40,895 bases of DNA from a bacterium (GCA_028698175.1 JAQVDU010000005.1:1-40895), one strand, 5' to 3'. Shown: positions 24,727 through 34,586, counted from the first letter of the stretch. Program-made: numbers and translations. Notes: generated by a model from the sequence alone, not told the origin.

Positions 24727-27468
24727 TTACTTCTTTTTAAGTGCTTCCAAGTACGAATCCCATGTGAATACCTCTCTCTTGATCTCTTCAACCTGGATAT
24801 CTCCGGGTCTTAAAGAGAGCCATGAGTTTAAAAGGTCCAAAAGAGTCATCGGATCGTTTTTCTGCATGTACATAAAACCTATCGTCGCTCCAAGCTTTTC
24901 CGGATCCGTCTTAAGAAGAGAGACAATGGAGTCATATCCAGCTTTGTCAGAGGTTTCCCTGTAGATTTTCAGAAGACCGGAGTATCCCATACCCTCCTTC
25001 GGGAATCTCTGCTTGATCTCAAAATAGAATCCCATAGCTTTCGCGTAATCTTTTCTCTCGAGACTGATCTCGGCTGTAAGGGCTTTGAGCATGATCTTTT
25101 TCTCCTCATCCTTCTCGTCGGTCAATGCCTTTTGAAGTTCAGCTTCGGCTTCCTCGTGTCTGCCCATGTCGAGAAGAAACCTTGCTATCTGCATGGTCAC
25201 AGAACTTCTGTCATAGACATAGAACCTTCTTCCCTGCCTCAGATAATCAACCGAAAGATCAAGCGACTCAAGCTGGGCATAATGAAGGCCGAGCTGAAGG
25301 AATCCTGCGGCATAGTTCGTCATTATCCTGTCAATGTTGTCGTCCTTCTTGATTTTTTCATTCAGAATGTAATCGTACTTGTAAACTTCGAGAATGTTGC
25401 GCTTTGTCGTCTCCACATCAATCATGTTTGGATACTTTGACGCTTCATCCGAACCGACTATTCTGTAAGCCAAACCTTCAAGAAGCGCATTCTTTCTGTA
25501 TGGAGCGCGCGCGTCCTCGGAAACCGTGACTGAAAAGTAGACATTTATCGAATCACCTCTGTAATTCTTCAAAACAAGATTTTTGAAATCCTCTGTCGTT
25601 GCATAGAGGTAGCGCCTGTCGCATTTTATTCCTGCTGAGGAGCATATGATGCTCCTTATTATCAGGTCCCTTATGTAGAGAACTTCATTGTTTTCAAGCC
25701 TTACCGGCACGAGATTGTCTATTTCTGCGTCAGTAAGACCTATGGGCACTCCGTAAGAGCGCATCTGTTTTATATACCACGGAGTGTTCAGAAGGGAGAG
25801 GTTGCACACCATAACTCCCTTTTTGTTTTTTCTGTCCAAAACCCTGTAATTTTTTACAACCTGCTCGAACCACAGAGGATACGTGTCATTGTCACCATTC
25901 GTGAATACGACTGCATTGTCTTTCGGGGTGTCAAGCATATTCTTTGCATACTCGTCAGCTATCCAGTTGTCTCTTCTGTTGACATTTGAGTTTATGTTGG
26001 CGAATATCGGAGAAACGGCAATGACCGCCAGAAGAATCAATGATATTGTCTGAGCGCCGGAGAGAATGAATCCTTCATTTTTCTTCTTTTTAAATGAAGC
26101 TATTAGTTCCCTTATTCCGAAGGCAAAGAAAAACATAAAGAGAAAATACGAGGGAGCGTAGAAATAGTCCCTCTCCCTGACCTCTCTTTCAATGTGCTTG
26201 GGATTGATGTCCGATGGAGAGTATTTGAGGTTCAGATAGGTCACCAAACCGGCCGATAAAAGAAGGAATATGATGAAAATCAACACAAAGGTCTTCTTCT
26301 CTCTTTTGAAATGCATATAGATTCCGTAAAGACCTGTGGCGGAAACGAGAGCCATGAAGATCGACGATACGATTTTCAGCAATTGGGTCGGTTCGTAGAC
26401 TTCAGCCCTGAAAAACGGAGAGAATTGCCACGAATAGTATCTGAAGTACATCTTGAACTGTTCCAGTAGAGCGCTTAAAGTGCCGATGCCGTAATCTGTC
26501 TTTCTCGGAAGAATATTCATTGGCCCGTACTGTTTTCTGTTGAATACGTCCCACAGCTCCTTCATGGTTACCGGAGCGGCAATGTTTATGTAAGGATTGT
26601 GCTTTGCCCTTATTATAAGAACAGCGTAAGTAGAGATTGAGACAAGTATTAAAAGTATGTAAACTCCGAGGTATGAAAATACTTTAACGTAATTGAGTTT
26701 TCTGTCCTTGTTCATAGAATCAATGACTACAACGGAAATGACTGATAAAAAGACACCCAGGATTAAAAGACCAAGCACCTCTTTTGTCATTGCGAGATAC
26801 ATGAAGGCAAAGAATATGGAAAATGCGATAAGTGAGACTGAAAGGTCATAGTATTTATTCCACGCAATTATTATGAAGAAGAGAAGCGCTCCGGGAAGGG
26901 CTAGAAGAGGAAGCATATGAATGCCTATTGAGAGAACTGCGATGTAAATAATAAGCATCACGAACTTGTCGTCATTGGATTCTTCAAGTTTATCCCACCA
27001 GATAAGGGAGAGGTATATGACTGTCAGAATCATGAGAAGAGCGGGATTGTAAACCTCTGCTTCAACGGCTGACTGCCAGAAGGAATAAAGAAAGGAAGCA
27101 AGAAAAGCGCTCAAAAATGCAACTGCATAATTGACTGCCTCATCCGATCTGTCAGGATTTGGATTAGCCCTTGCAAAAACCTTCAGAATTATCAAAAAGA
27201 GCATTACAGCGGCAAGCGCGCTGGCAATAGCGGAGAAAAGGTTGACTCTTAGAGCGACCTCTTCGATGAAAAAGAATAGTTTGACGAACATATTGCCGAG
27301 AAGAATCATAAGCGGGGTTCCGGGAGGATGAGGCACTCCGAGAGAGTATGAGCAAGATATAAATTCTCCGCAATCCCAAAACGGAAGCGTCGGAGTGATT
27401 GTGAACAGGTATACTCCAAGCACAAGACCAAAGAGCACAACTGAAAGAATCAAATCCTTCTTTTTCAT
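24727..27468 (-). CDS. DUF2723 polytopic membrane protein with C-terminal TPRs (possible glycosyltransferase)
   Basis: A 913-residue protein. The N-terminal signature DCGEFISCSYSLGVPHPPGTPL (residues about 32-53) is the hallmark of DUF2723, a family related in topology to protein O-mannosyltransferases and GT-C glycosyltransferases, with the acidic residues at the start of the first loop. About 12-13 hydrophobic helices follow up to residue 480. The C-terminal half is soluble, probably outside the membrane. From about 690 it has TPR-like repeats (NYAAGFLQLGLHYAQ, DRSSVTMQIARFLLDMGRHEEAEAEL, KIMLKALTAEISLERKDYAKAMG). Attachment of sugars to secreted proteins is plausible beside sprA, but the substrate is unknown. 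It has a strong ribosome site (AGGAGG). Confidence 0.9.
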   Translation of the reverse strand: MKKKDLILSVVLFGLVLGVYLFTITPTLPFWDCGEFISCSYSLGVPHPPGTPLMILLGNMFVKLFFFIEEVALRVNLFSAIASALAAVMLFLIILKVFARANPNPDRSDEAVNYAVAFLSAFLASFLYSFWQSAVEAEVYNPALLMILTVIYLSLIWWDKLEESNDDKFVMLIIYIAVLSIGIHMLPLLALPGALLFFIIIAWNKYYDLSVSLIAFSIFFAFMYLAMTKEVLGLLILGVFLSVISVVVIDSMNKDRKLNYVKVFSYLGVYILLILVSISTYAVLIIRAKHNPYINIAAPVTMKELWDVFNRKQYGPMNILPRKTDYGIGTLSALLEQFKMYFRYYSWQFSPFFRAEVYEPTQLLKIVSSIFMALVSATGLYGIYMHFKREKKTFVLIFIIFLLLSAGLVTYLNLKYSPSDINPKHIEREVRERDYFYAPSYFLFMFFFAFGIRELIASFKKKKNEGFILSGAQTISLILLAVIAVSPIFANINSNVNRRDNWIADEYAKNMLDTPKDNAVVFTNGDNDTYPLWFEQVVKNYRVLDRKNKKGVMVCNLSLLNTPWYIKQMRSYGVPIGLTDAEIDNLVPVRLENNEVLYIRDLIIRSIICSSAGIKCDRRYLYATTEDFKNLVLKNYRGDSINVYFSVTVSEDARAPYRKNALLEGLAYRIVGSDEASKYPNMIDVETTKRNILEVYKYDYILNEKIKKDDNIDRIMTNYAAGFLQLGLHYAQLESLDLSVDYLRQGRRFYVYDRSSVTMQIARFLLDMGRHEEAEAELQKALTDEKDEEKKIMLKALTAEISLERKDYAKAMGFYFEIKQRFPKEGMGYSGLLKIYRETSDKAGYDSIVSLLKTDPEKLGATIGFMYMQKNDPMTLLDLLNSWLSLRPGDIQVEEIKREVFTWDSYLEALKKK

Positions 27469-27476
27469 CAGACCTC

Positions 27477-28328
27477 CTAAATATTATTAAATTTTAATTT
27501 CCAAAAGCTGTTGAAGTCGGGCAGATAGCCGACAGTCTCGATAACTGACGTGAAAATTTGATTGTCTATTTTGCTCTTTCTTAGAATGGACATTACGTCA
27601 ATCTGCACGTAAAATTCATAACCTGCCATATAGATCCACCATGGCCATTTCTCTGAGTATGTCGATTCTCTGAACATATTTCTGTTGAATGACCAGTAAA
27701 AATATACATTCTCCATTATTCCGTAATGTTTCAGAAGAGAGAGGGTTACGCCGCTTGCGTTTGCGGCAAAATCAAACAAGTCGAATCCTTCTCCTATCTG
27801 ATGAGCATCCATATATTCTTCCATAAGACCGAAACCTATGACAATTGAACTCGCCGCCGCGACAGACCAGTCAGACAGACGGTTCTTGAATTTTCCAGAA
27901 GTCATAATGTAATACGTCCTGTCAAGAAGAGTAGCCACTGGCATAACGGGAAGATAGGAGAATATGAAATGAACTCCTTTATCGCATTGAGTCTCCTGTT
28001 CAACCTGCTCTGACCAGGGTTTTATGTAAAATTCCCTGTACTGGTCGGGATCGGCGTGGTTGGGGCTTGTGAATCTCGTCCATCTGTCCGCAAAGTACCA
28101 TCTGAAATCTTTATTTGAAGCGACGACAAGAACCGAGGCGAATACTGCCGCAGGCACTCCGATTTTGAAAGCGTCGGCAACGGCTTTATTGTCGTAAATA
28201 ATGACTTCATCATTCACGTCATGATTTTTCTCATTTTCATATGCCCCGATGTTCAAACACGCGGCGATTATGAGAATTATGCTAATAAAACCTGCTGATC
28301 TCTCTTTCAAGCGTATTTGCATCCACAT
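27477..28328 (-). CDS. DUF2279/YfiM-like putative lipoprotein
   Basis: A 283-residue protein. The signal-like start ends in LIIAAC, which matches a lipobox, so it may be lipid-anchored. The core DKGVHFIFSY, then FGLMEEYMDAHQIGEGFDLFDFAANASGV, follows the YfiM/DUF2279 pattern (DKxxHF, KExxD, SxxDLxAN), which has no proven function. It may have helices near 57-75 and 170-185. Start at ATG 28328 overlaps cdaA by 47 bases; ATG 28322 is an alternative. AAGGAAA lies about 14 bases upstream. Confidence 0.7.
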   Translation of the reverse strand: MWMQIRLKERSAGFISIILIIAACLNIGAYENEKNHDVNDEVIIYDNKAVADAFKIGVPAAVFASVLVVASNKDFRWYFADRWTRFTSPNHADPDQYREFYIKPWSEQVEQETQCDKGVHFIFSYLPVMPVATLLDRTYYIMTSGKFKNRLSDWSVAAASSIVIGFGLMEEYMDAHQIGEGFDLFDFAANASGVTLSLLKHYGIMENVYFYWSFNRNMFRESTYSEKWPWWIYMAGYEFYVQIDVMSILRKSKIDNQIFTSVIETVGYLPDFNSFWKLKFNNI

Positions 28329-29022
28329 TGATTTTAAGATTTCCTTTCTTTGCTATCGATATTGAGCGTCTTTCCTCAGAGATTACAATAATCATGGCAT
28401 CGGATTCTTCGGAAAGACCGAGGGCCGCTCTGTGCCTCGTTCCAAGATTTATTCCGGGAAGTGGATTCTCCGACAGCGGAAGAATGCATGATGCTGCCAC
28501 AATCTTTTCATCTTTTATTACCATCGCTCCGTCATGAAGGGGTGATTTTGGAGTGAATATAGTGACGATAAGCTCTGAATTCAAATTTGCATTCAGAGGT
28601 GTTCCGGAATCCATTATGTGTTTTAACCCCACCTGCCCCTCAAGAACTATCAATGCTCCTATTCCCCTGTCGGTGAGTTTTTGCACTGACTTTATAATCT
28701 CGTCGATGATTGTTTTTCTCTCCTCTTTGATAAAGTATCTCACTATTTTTGATTTGCCGATGTCGGTTAATGCCCTTCTTATCTCCTGCTGAAAAACTAC
28801 TATGAAGGCAAGGATCCAAATGGATTTTAATGAATTCAGTATCCAGCTTAATGCCCGGAACTGAATCAGATTTGAAAGAAAGGTAAGTATAAGGATGAAT
28901 GCTATCCCGATGAACATCTGCGTAGCCCTTGACCCTCTGATGAACCTCAGCATCTGATACACGGCAAATGATACAAGGATTATGTCCATCAGATCAATGA
29001 GATTTATTCTAATTCCCGGCAT
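28282..29022 (-). CDS. cdaA: Diadenylate cyclase CdaA
   Basis: A 246-residue membrane diadenylate cyclase. Three hydrophobic helices (about 12-28, 33-50 and 60-77) are followed by a DAC domain with DGA at 164-166 and RHR at 196-198, the two motifs needed to make c-di-AMP from two ATP. The layout matches CdaA (YbbP, TIGR00159) and not DisA. c-di-AMP controls potassium transport and cell-wall homeostasis. ATG 29022 lies inside the end of folP, a 14-base overlap. The usual partners CdaR and GlmM are not next to it here. Confidence 0.95.
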   Translation of the reverse strand: MPGIRINLIDLMDIILVSFAVYQMLRFIRGSRATQMFIGIAFILILTFLSNLIQFRALSWILNSLKSIWILAFIVVFQQEIRRALTDIGKSKIVRYFIKEERKTIIDEIIKSVQKLTDRGIGALIVLEGQVGLKHIMDSGTPLNANLNSELIVTIFTPKSPLHDGAMVIKDEKIVAASCILPLSENPLPGINLGTRHRAALGLSEESDAMIIVISEERRSISIAKKGNLKINVDANTLEREISRFY

Positions 29023-30199
29023 ACATTATCTCTTCAGCTATTTTTAACGCCTGCAAATTTTCCGCTACGTTGTGAACCCTGAATATTTTCGCATTTCCCA
29101 TTAATGCCGCGACATTCGCTCCAACTGTGCCGAGTATTCGATCGTTGGCGTTTGCGTTAAGAACGGCTCCGATGAACCTTTTGTTTGAAGCTCCTATGCA
29201 CACCGGCTTTCCCAATGAGCGAAGTATGTCAATGTTCTTCAAAATGGTCAGGTTGTGCTCTTTGGTCTTTCCGAAACCTATCCCCGGGTCAACAGATATT
29301 GAACAAGGGTCAATTCCTGCGCTATGGGCAATTTCGACGGATTCGCTTAAGCTGTCTGCAACTTCAAAGAGCAGGCTTTCATACTCTGGCGAGTCCTGCA
29401 TTGATTTGGGGGTTCCCTTTATGTGCATTAAAATGCATGATGCTTTATTCTTTGATATAACCTCTGCCATCATCGGGTCGAATTTAAGACCGCTGATGTC
29501 GTTTATAATTGAAGCGCCTTCGGCAATGGCGGCTTCTGCCACCTTTGATTTATATGTGTCGACTGAAAAGATGCACTCTTTGAATCTTGAACGCGCTAAC
29601 TTCATAAAGGGCATTACTCGTTCAAGCTCCTCGTCCGCGTTTACAGGGTCGCTTCCCGGCCTTGAAGATTCGCCGCCGATGTCTATTATGTGAGCCCCCT
29701 CTTCAACCATCTTCTCAGTCTGTTTAAGAGCCATGTCAATCGAATTGTATTTTCCTCCGTCATAGAATGAATCATTTGTCAGATTGAGTATGCCCATTAT
29801 AAGATATTTTTTGTCTTTAAGCAAATCTTCGGAGGAGACCACAAATGACTCTCTGTCATTCAGCTTCTCAATCATGGCATTTGCGACTTTTTCCAGTGAA
29901 AATGGCTGTCCCTTCAGTTTCTCCCTAATCTTAAATAGCTGAGAATCAGTACACATAACCATCATATCCGAAAGAGATTTTTCACCGGATATCACCTGCC
30001 TCCCTATGGAGCAGTCGCACCCCACTGAAAGGGCTGTTTGTTTAAGGATGTTAGCCGTCTCCGCTTTTACTTCTCTGAGAAAGAAGAGAGGCAGGGAGGT
30101 TTTCCTGTTGAGTATTTCGTAAGAGTATGAATCTGCTTTTGTGCGCTTTATCCAGTCAGTCATGCTCTTTGATTTGTCTCTCAACAGATAGATCTTCAC
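29009..30199 (-). CDS. folP: Dihydropteroate synthase with N-terminal extension
   Basis: A 396-residue enzyme joining p-aminobenzoate to the pterin in folate synthesis. The core starts near 130: MGILNLTNDSFYDGGKY, then IDIGGESSRPGSDPV (about 166-180), IINDISG, and FSVDTYKS. The C-terminal part has a GIGFGKT-type segment and KPVCIGASNKRFIG. About 125 residues precede the core; such an N-terminal extension is known in several DHPS proteins of anaerobes but has no known role. The start is GTG at 30199, overlapping the folE stop (GTGA). Confidence 0.95.
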   Translation of the reverse strand: MKIYLLRDKSKSMTDWIKRTKADSYSYEILNRKTSLPLFFLREVKAETANILKQTALSVGCDCSIGRQVISGEKSLSDMMVMCTDSQLFKIREKLKGQPFSLEKVANAMIEKLNDRESFVVSSEDLLKDKKYLIMGILNLTNDSFYDGGKYNSIDMALKQTEKMVEEGAHIIDIGGESSRPGSDPVNADEELERVMPFMKLARSRFKECIFSVDTYKSKVAEAAIAEGASIINDISGLKFDPMMAEVISKNKASCILMHIKGTPKSMQDSPEYESLLFEVADSLSESVEIAHSAGIDPCSISVDPGIGFGKTKEHNLTILKNIDILRSLGKPVCIGASNKRFIGAVLNANANDRILGTVGANVAALMGNAKIFRVHNVAENLQALKIAEEIMYAGN

Positions 30200-30792
30200 T
30201 TGTCTTTTCCCGCTCCTATGAGGTTCAAGGCCTCTTCTCTCGTTATAGGCTTTTTCATCACGCCTCTCACGGCGGAAGTGGTAGTGTGAACTCCGGGTTT
30301 CTTTATTCCCCTCATGTAAAGACAGAGTTGCTGCGATTCAACAATCACAAGAACTCCCATTGGCTTCAAGAGATCAACCAGTGTATCCGCTATGTCTGTT
30401 GTGAGGCGCTCCTGTATCTGAGGCCTCTTAGAGAGAGTGTCAACCACTTCAAGAAGATTTGAGAATCCGGTTATCTTGTCATTCGAAGGTATGTACGCGA
30501 TGTGAACGTAACCGAAAAACGGAAGAAGGTGGTGCTCGCACATTGAAAAGAATGGTATATACCTTAAAACTATCATTTCATCCTGATTCTTGGTGGTATA
30601 TAGAGTGATTTCTTTTTTTACGTCTTTATACAGTCCGGAGAATATTTCTCTGTACATCTCAGTTATTCTTCTCGGCGTCTCTTTCATACCTTCACTGTTC
30701 ACATTGTCGCCAAGGGCTTCGACTATGAGCTTGACCCCCTTTTCAATTTTGTTAAAATCAATCTGGTTGATTTTTCTCTTCTTTCTTTTCAT
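30196..30792 (-). CDS. folE: GTP cyclohydrolase I
   Basis: A 198-residue GTP cyclohydrolase I, first step of folate (or pterin) synthesis from GTP. Zinc ligands are C85 and H88 in SMCEHHLL and C157 in QQLCLYM. FSNLLEVVDTLSKRPQIQERLT (110-131) is the family signature. I place the start at ATG 30792, preceded by AAAGGAA. A TTG start at 30834 would add 14 residues and overlap the ftsH stop. The order folE-folP is a natural pair. Confidence 0.95.
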   Translation of the reverse strand: MKRKKRKINQIDFNKIEKGVKLIVEALGDNVNSEGMKETPRRITEMYREIFSGLYKDVKKEITLYTTKNQDEMIVLRYIPFFSMCEHHLLPFFGYVHIAYIPSNDKITGFSNLLEVVDTLSKRPQIQERLTTDIADTLVDLLKPMGVLVIVESQQLCLYMRGIKKPGVHTTTSAVRGVMKKPITREEALNLIGAGKDK

Positions 30793-30830
30793 GCACTTTT
30801 CCTTTATTGTTTCGACTTTTTCGAGGGTTG

Positions 30831-32705
30831 TCAAATCGGAGGCAAATCGGATGTTTTATGCTCTTCTTTAGGACCATCCGGGTTCTGTTTTATAAACACC
30901 TCCAGATCTTTTCCGGCAAGTATTGCGTCAATATCATCGCTGTCGAGGGTCTCTCTTTCAATAAGATAATCCGCCATCTTGACAAGCTTTTCCTGTTCTG
31001 CCTTTAGTATGTCTGCGGCTCTCTTCAAGGAATTGTCAATGATGTTTTTTACTTCTTTATCAATTAATGTGGCTGTCTGCTCGGAATAATCCTTCTTTTG
31101 CATTATCTCCCTTCCCAGAAAGACTGAATCATGCGGATTTGCGTACTGTATGGTTCCAATATTTTCGCTCATTCCCCATTCGCAGACCATTTTGTGGGCT
31201 ATCTCAGTCGCTCTCTCAATGTCATTTGAAGCTCCTGTGGTCACATCTTCAAGTATCAGCAGTTCGGCAGCCCTTCCGCCGAGAAGAGAAACTATATTGT
31301 CAAGAAGGTAATTTTTCGAGTACATATGCCTGTCGTCTATCGGAAGAAATTGAGTTAGCCCGAGAGCCATTCCTCTCGGAATGACGGTCACTTTATGCAC
31401 TGGGTCAACGTGTTTGAGCCTCTTGGATACAATGACATGGCCTGATTCATGATATGCGCTGATTTTTCTTTCCTCTGGTGAGATTACTGCCGACTTCCTC
31501 GCCAGACCCATAAGCACCTTATCCTTTGACTCTTCAAAGTCAGACATGTCGACGGAGTTTTTGTCTCTTCTCGCGGCAAGAAGAGCAGCCTCATTGACCA
31601 TGTTTGCAATGTCGGCTCCGGTGAATCCTGGGGTTGATTTCGCTAGCAGGTTGAAGTCAACGTCCGCCGAAAGGGGAACTTTTCTTGTGTGAATTCTGAA
31701 TATGTCCTCTCTTCCCTTTATGTCCGGTCTGTCAATCACGACCCGCCTGTCAAACCTTCCAGGCCTCAAAAGAGCAGGGTCAAGTATGTCCGGCCTGTTC
31801 GTCGCGGCCATTATTATCACTGCCTCATCAGTTTCAAATCCGTCCATCTCCACCAGGAGCTGATTCAAGGTTTGCTCTCTTTCGTCATGCCCTCCGCCTA
31901 TTCCGGCTCCGCGGTGTCTGCCCACTGCGTCTATTTCATCTATGAAAATTATGCACGGCGAATTTACCTTTGCCTTATCGAAAAGGTCGCGCACCCTTGA
32001 TGCGCCCACTCCAACGAACATCTCCACAAAATCAGACCCTGAAATTGAGAAGAAGGGCACCTTTGCCTCTCCTGCGACTGCTTTTGCCATAAGCGTCTTG
32101 CCTGTGCCGGGCGAACCGAGAAGAAGGACTCCGCGAGGTATCCTTCCCCCGAGGCGGATATACTTTCCCGGGTGCTTGAGAAAATCAATTATCTCCCTAA
32201 GCTCGTCTTTCGCCTCTTTGGCTCCGGCAACGTCCTGAAATGTCTGTTTTGGAGTAAGAACAAGAGTTGCTGTCGACTTTCCGAAAGTGAATGCCCGATT
32301 CTGGGAATTGGACATTGAACGTATGAAGAAATACCAGAAGAAAACAAACATGGCAAGCGGTATAAGATATGGAAGCACTTCGCTCCAGAAATTCGAAGGC
32401 TCCTTGACTTTGACTTCAACTCCGTAATAAACAAGGTCTTCGACCAGCCTGTTGTCCTCGTACGGTATTAGGGTGCGGAATTCTCGGCCGCTTTTGTATT
32501 TTCCGGTGATGTTCTTCTCTACAATCACGACGCTCTTTATGCTGTCAGACCTTAAGTCCTCGTAAAATTTTGTGTAATCAATCTCTTTCTTTGCATCTGT
32601 AAGTCCGCCGATGATCGCCGGCAGAAATAGAAATGCACAGATGAGAACCACCCACATTATTATTGAACGCACTCTTGCGTCGGAAAACAGCTTGTTTTTT
32701 TTCAT
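30831..32705 (-). CDS. ftsH: ATP-dependent zinc metalloprotease FtsH
   Basis: A 624-residue membrane AAA+ protease. Two N-terminal helices (about 12-34 and 108-130) flank a periplasmic domain. Walker A is GSPGTGKT (197-204), Walker B IIFIDEID (252-259), and [24 protein letters not shown] (301-321) is complete. The zinc site is HESGH at 419-423, where Ser replaces the more usual Ala. The third ligand lies in [16 protein letters not shown]. FtsH degrades misassembled membrane proteins and some regulators. It lies after hpt, a common pairing (tilS-hpt-ftsH) in bacteria. The start has GGAGG upstream and overlaps hpt by 4 bases. Confidence 0.97.
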   Translation of the reverse strand: MKKNKLFSDARVRSIIMWVVLICAFLFLPAIIGGLTDAKKEIDYTKFYEDLRSDSIKSVVIVEKNITGKYKSGREFRTLIPYEDNRLVEDLVYYGVEVKVKEPSNFWSEVLPYLIPLAMFVFFWYFFIRSMSNSQNRAFTFGKSTATLVLTPKQTFQDVAGAKEAKDELREIIDFLKHPGKYIRLGGRIPRGVLLLGSPGTGKTLMAKAVAGEAKVPFFSISGSDFVEMFVGVGASRVRDLFDKAKVNSPCIIFIDEIDAVGRHRGAGIGGGHDEREQTLNQLLVEMDGFETDEAVIIMAATNRPDILDPALLRPGRFDRRVVIDRPDIKGREDIFRIHTRKVPLSADVDFNLLAKSTPGFTGADIANMVNEAALLAARRDKNSVDMSDFEESKDKVLMGLARKSAVISPEERKISAYHESGHVIVSKRLKHVDPVHKVTVIPRGMALGLTQFLPIDDRHMYSKNYLLDNIVSLLGGRAAELLILEDVTTGASNDIERATEIAHKMVCEWGMSENIGTIQYANPHDSVFLGREIMQKKDYSEQTATLIDKEVKNIIDNSLKRAADILKAEQEKLVKMADYLIERETLDSDDIDAILAGKDLEVFIKQNPDGPKEEHKTSDLPPI

Positions 32706-33229
32706 TCGACCTCCGTTAATATTCCTATGTAAGGCAGATTTCTGTAAAACTGCCTGTAATCAAGACCGAAACCCACAACGAATTTATCCTCAATTTCAAA
32801 ACAGGAATAGTCTGGAACTATTTCCGTGACTCTTCTTGAAGGTTTATTGAGAAGAGTCGCGAGCTTGAGGGATTTCGGATTGTTGACAGAGAGCTTCTCT
32901 TTTATTTTGACTATGGTCTGCCCCGTGTCAACTATGTCTTCCACGATAATCACATCCCTGTTCTCGATGTTTATCCTGATGTCCTCCTCGATTCTCACGT
33001 TTCCGGAAGAACGGGTTGAATCGCCGTATGAAGATATGACCATAAAATCTACGTTTAGCGGAGTATTGATTCTCTTGATCAGCTCGGCGGCGAAGATGAA
33101 CGCTCCTTTTAGTATGATTACGAAAACAGGATTTCTGTCCTTGTAATCTTCATTAAGTTTTGCGGCAAGCTTCTCAATCTCCTTCATGAGATTTTCGTTG
33201 CTGATATACTCCTCAATCTTTTCGCGCAT
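32702..33229 (-). CDS. hpt: Hypoxanthine phosphoribosyltransferase
   Basis: A 175-residue purine-salvage enzyme. The PRPP-binding motif VIIVEDIVDTGQT is at 93-105, the LKGA loop at 40-43 and SSYGDSTRSSG (66-76) is the flexible catalytic loop. It converts hypoxanthine or guanine plus PRPP to the nucleotide. The order tilS-hpt-ftsH is conserved in many bacteria. The start, ATG 33229, lies 17 bases inside the natural end of the tilS frame, which supports that frame being coding. Confidence 0.96.
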   Translation of the reverse strand: MREKIEEYISNENLMKEIEKLAAKLNEDYKDRNPVFVIILKGAFIFAAELIKRINTPLNVDFMVISSYGDSTRSSGNVRIEEDIRINIENRDVIIVEDIVDTGQTIVKIKEKLSVNNPKSLKLATLLNKPSRRVTEIVPDYSCFEIEDKFVVGFGLDYRQFYRNLPYIGILTEVE

Positions 33230-33359
33230 AGTATCTGTAACACCTCTTTTGTTTGCCGATCCTGTACAAATCGGTTCTCCTTATGTTTCCCACTGCGAGT
33301 ATCTCTCCCCTTTCATTTACAAGCAGGGGGATTCTCTCTCTCTCTTCCGAAGATACCTT
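33213..33359 (-). other. C-terminal tail of TilS beyond an in-frame UGA
   Basis: Beyond the UGA at 33362-33360 the same frame stays open for 48 codons to a second UGA at 33215-33213. The translation begins KVSSEERERIPLLVNERG and continues as a typical TilS C-terminal domain (normally FxxxKVPxxxRxxIPLLxxxxGxIL). It overlaps hpt by 17 bases, as other genes in this operon overlap. Only the single stop codon separates it from the preceding frame, and an Arg (CGA) is the likely original codon. Confidence 0.85.
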
Positions 33360-34550
33360 TCAAGAAGACAGAAACTTTGAGATTCTCTTCGGAGAGTTCA
33401 TGCCGAACGGTATGAACGTGTCTCCGCACTTCATAATCCGCACCGAAAAGTTCTTTCCCGCTTCAAAAGGAAAGAGCATGCATGATTTAATCTTTTCTTC
33501 ACCCTTATTTACGACTGTCTTATCTATTCTGATTTTATATCCGTTGAACTCTCTCTCCTCTCCGAAAACAAGCTTTGCATCGAGCTCTGCATCTTCTCTG
33601 TCGGTTGTAGCAATTTTTATTTCATCATAGGATTTCACAATAATGAGATTCTTTTCAGCTACTCTCAAATTCGGTTTTTTTGACAACACCAAAGAGTCCA
33701 CCCTGTCTATAAGAGCTGAGTCAACGTAAAAATCTTTGGATATTATGTAATAGAGCAAATTTTTTCTTAATTTATTATTATAATATAAAATCTTTGAAAT
33801 ATCAAGAATAAAAGGATTTCTGCTTCTGACAACGGAAATTTCATGTTCAATTATGAAATCAAACAAATCCAAAACCGATGATGTGTTTTCGAGCATTCTC
33901 CCGAATCCCCGGATGCCGTTTTTCATTGTTGATTCAAGAGCAGGCATAAGCTTTCTGCGCACTCTGTTTCTTGTTATTCCCTCATCTGCATTTGTCTCGT
34001 CTTCAATGTATTTTATTCTGCGGTTATCAAGGTATTCCCGTATTTCGGATTTCTTCAGAAAGATGAGGGGTTTCATGAAAGAACGCGACAGCAGGCGGTT
34101 TGACTGAATGCCTCTTATTCCCGCTCCCCTCTCGACGTTTATAAAGAACGTCTCCACCGCATCGTCAAGATTATGTCCGGTCATTATGAAATCGGCTCTG
34201 TTTTCGCGGGCCTCATTCAAAAAGATTTTCCTTCGCGCCTCCCTCGCCGCCATCTCAAACCCTTTTTGCCTTCTTTGTTCTGAATTTACAGAGTCGTCAG
34301 AATAGAGAGCAATCTCCACTTTGCGCTTTTTGCACATGTTTTTTACAAACAATTCTTCACTCTGAGCGCCTTTCCTTTCATTGTGATTGACATGAATGAC
34401 CTTAAATCTGACACTATGGTTCTTTCTGCAATAAAGCAAAAAATAATAGAGGAGCGTAGAGTCAGGGCCGCCGGAGATTCCTGCGATTATTCTTTTCCCT
34501 CTTATATCTATGTTGTTTTTCAGCAGATTTTCAAAAACACGTTTATACAT
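33360..34550 (-). CDS. tilS: tRNA(Ile)-lysidine synthase (interrupted near C-terminus)
   Basis: The protein up to the UGA has 396 residues. It has the PP-loop motif SGGPDS (26-31), the HNxDD motif HNLDDAVETFFINVERGAGIRG, and the middle and C-terminal domains of TilS. The enzyme changes C34 of tRNA-Ile(CAU) to lysidine and is essential in most bacteria. The C-terminal domain seems to be cut 48 codons early by UGA; full length would be 445, close to the family norm. I place the start at ATG 34550. A TTG at 34598 would add 16 hydrophobic residues and lacks support. No ribosome site precedes 34550, but a promoter does (34557-34586), so the mRNA is likely leaderless. Causes may be a real nonsense change, readthrough or a sequence error. 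Confidence 0.9.
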   Translation of the reverse strand: MYKRVFENLLKNNIDIRGKRIIAGISGGPDSTLLYYFLLYCRKNHSVRFKVIHVNHNERKGAQSEELFVKNMCKKRKVEIALYSDDSVNSEQRRQKGFEMAAREARRKIFLNEARENRADFIMTGHNLDDAVETFFINVERGAGIRGIQSNRLLSRSFMKPLIFLKKSEIREYLDNRRIKYIEDETNADEGITRNRVRRKLMPALESTMKNGIRGFGRMLENTSSVLDLFDFIIEHEISVVRSRNPFILDISKILYYNNKLRKNLLYYIISKDFYVDSALIDRVDSLVLSKKPNLRVAEKNLIIVKSYDEIKIATTDREDAELDAKLVFGEEREFNGYKIRIDKTVVNKGEEKIKSCMLFPFEAGKNFSVRIMKCGDTFIPFGMNSPKRISKFLSS

Positions 34551-34556
34551 AACTAT

Positions 34557-34586
34557 ATAATATACAATAAAAAGATAAAATATCAA
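34557..34586 (-). promoter_or_regulatory. Possible leaderless promoter of tilS
   Basis: Minus strand: TTGATA (34586-34581), 18 bases, TATTAT (34562-34557), then six bases to ATG 34550. It lies in the 51-base gap after dinB. A TATATT one step upstream would give 16-base spacing. Confidence 0.55.

Noticed and set aside
29127-29693. A 188-codon plus-strand frame opposite folP
   Set aside because: The folP frame has clear motifs; the opposite frame has none.
33360-33362. UGA in tilS as selenocysteine or a changed genetic code
   Set aside because: No Cys or Sec is known at that TilS position, the downstream stem is weak, and many other genes in the window end in UGA with overlapping starts.
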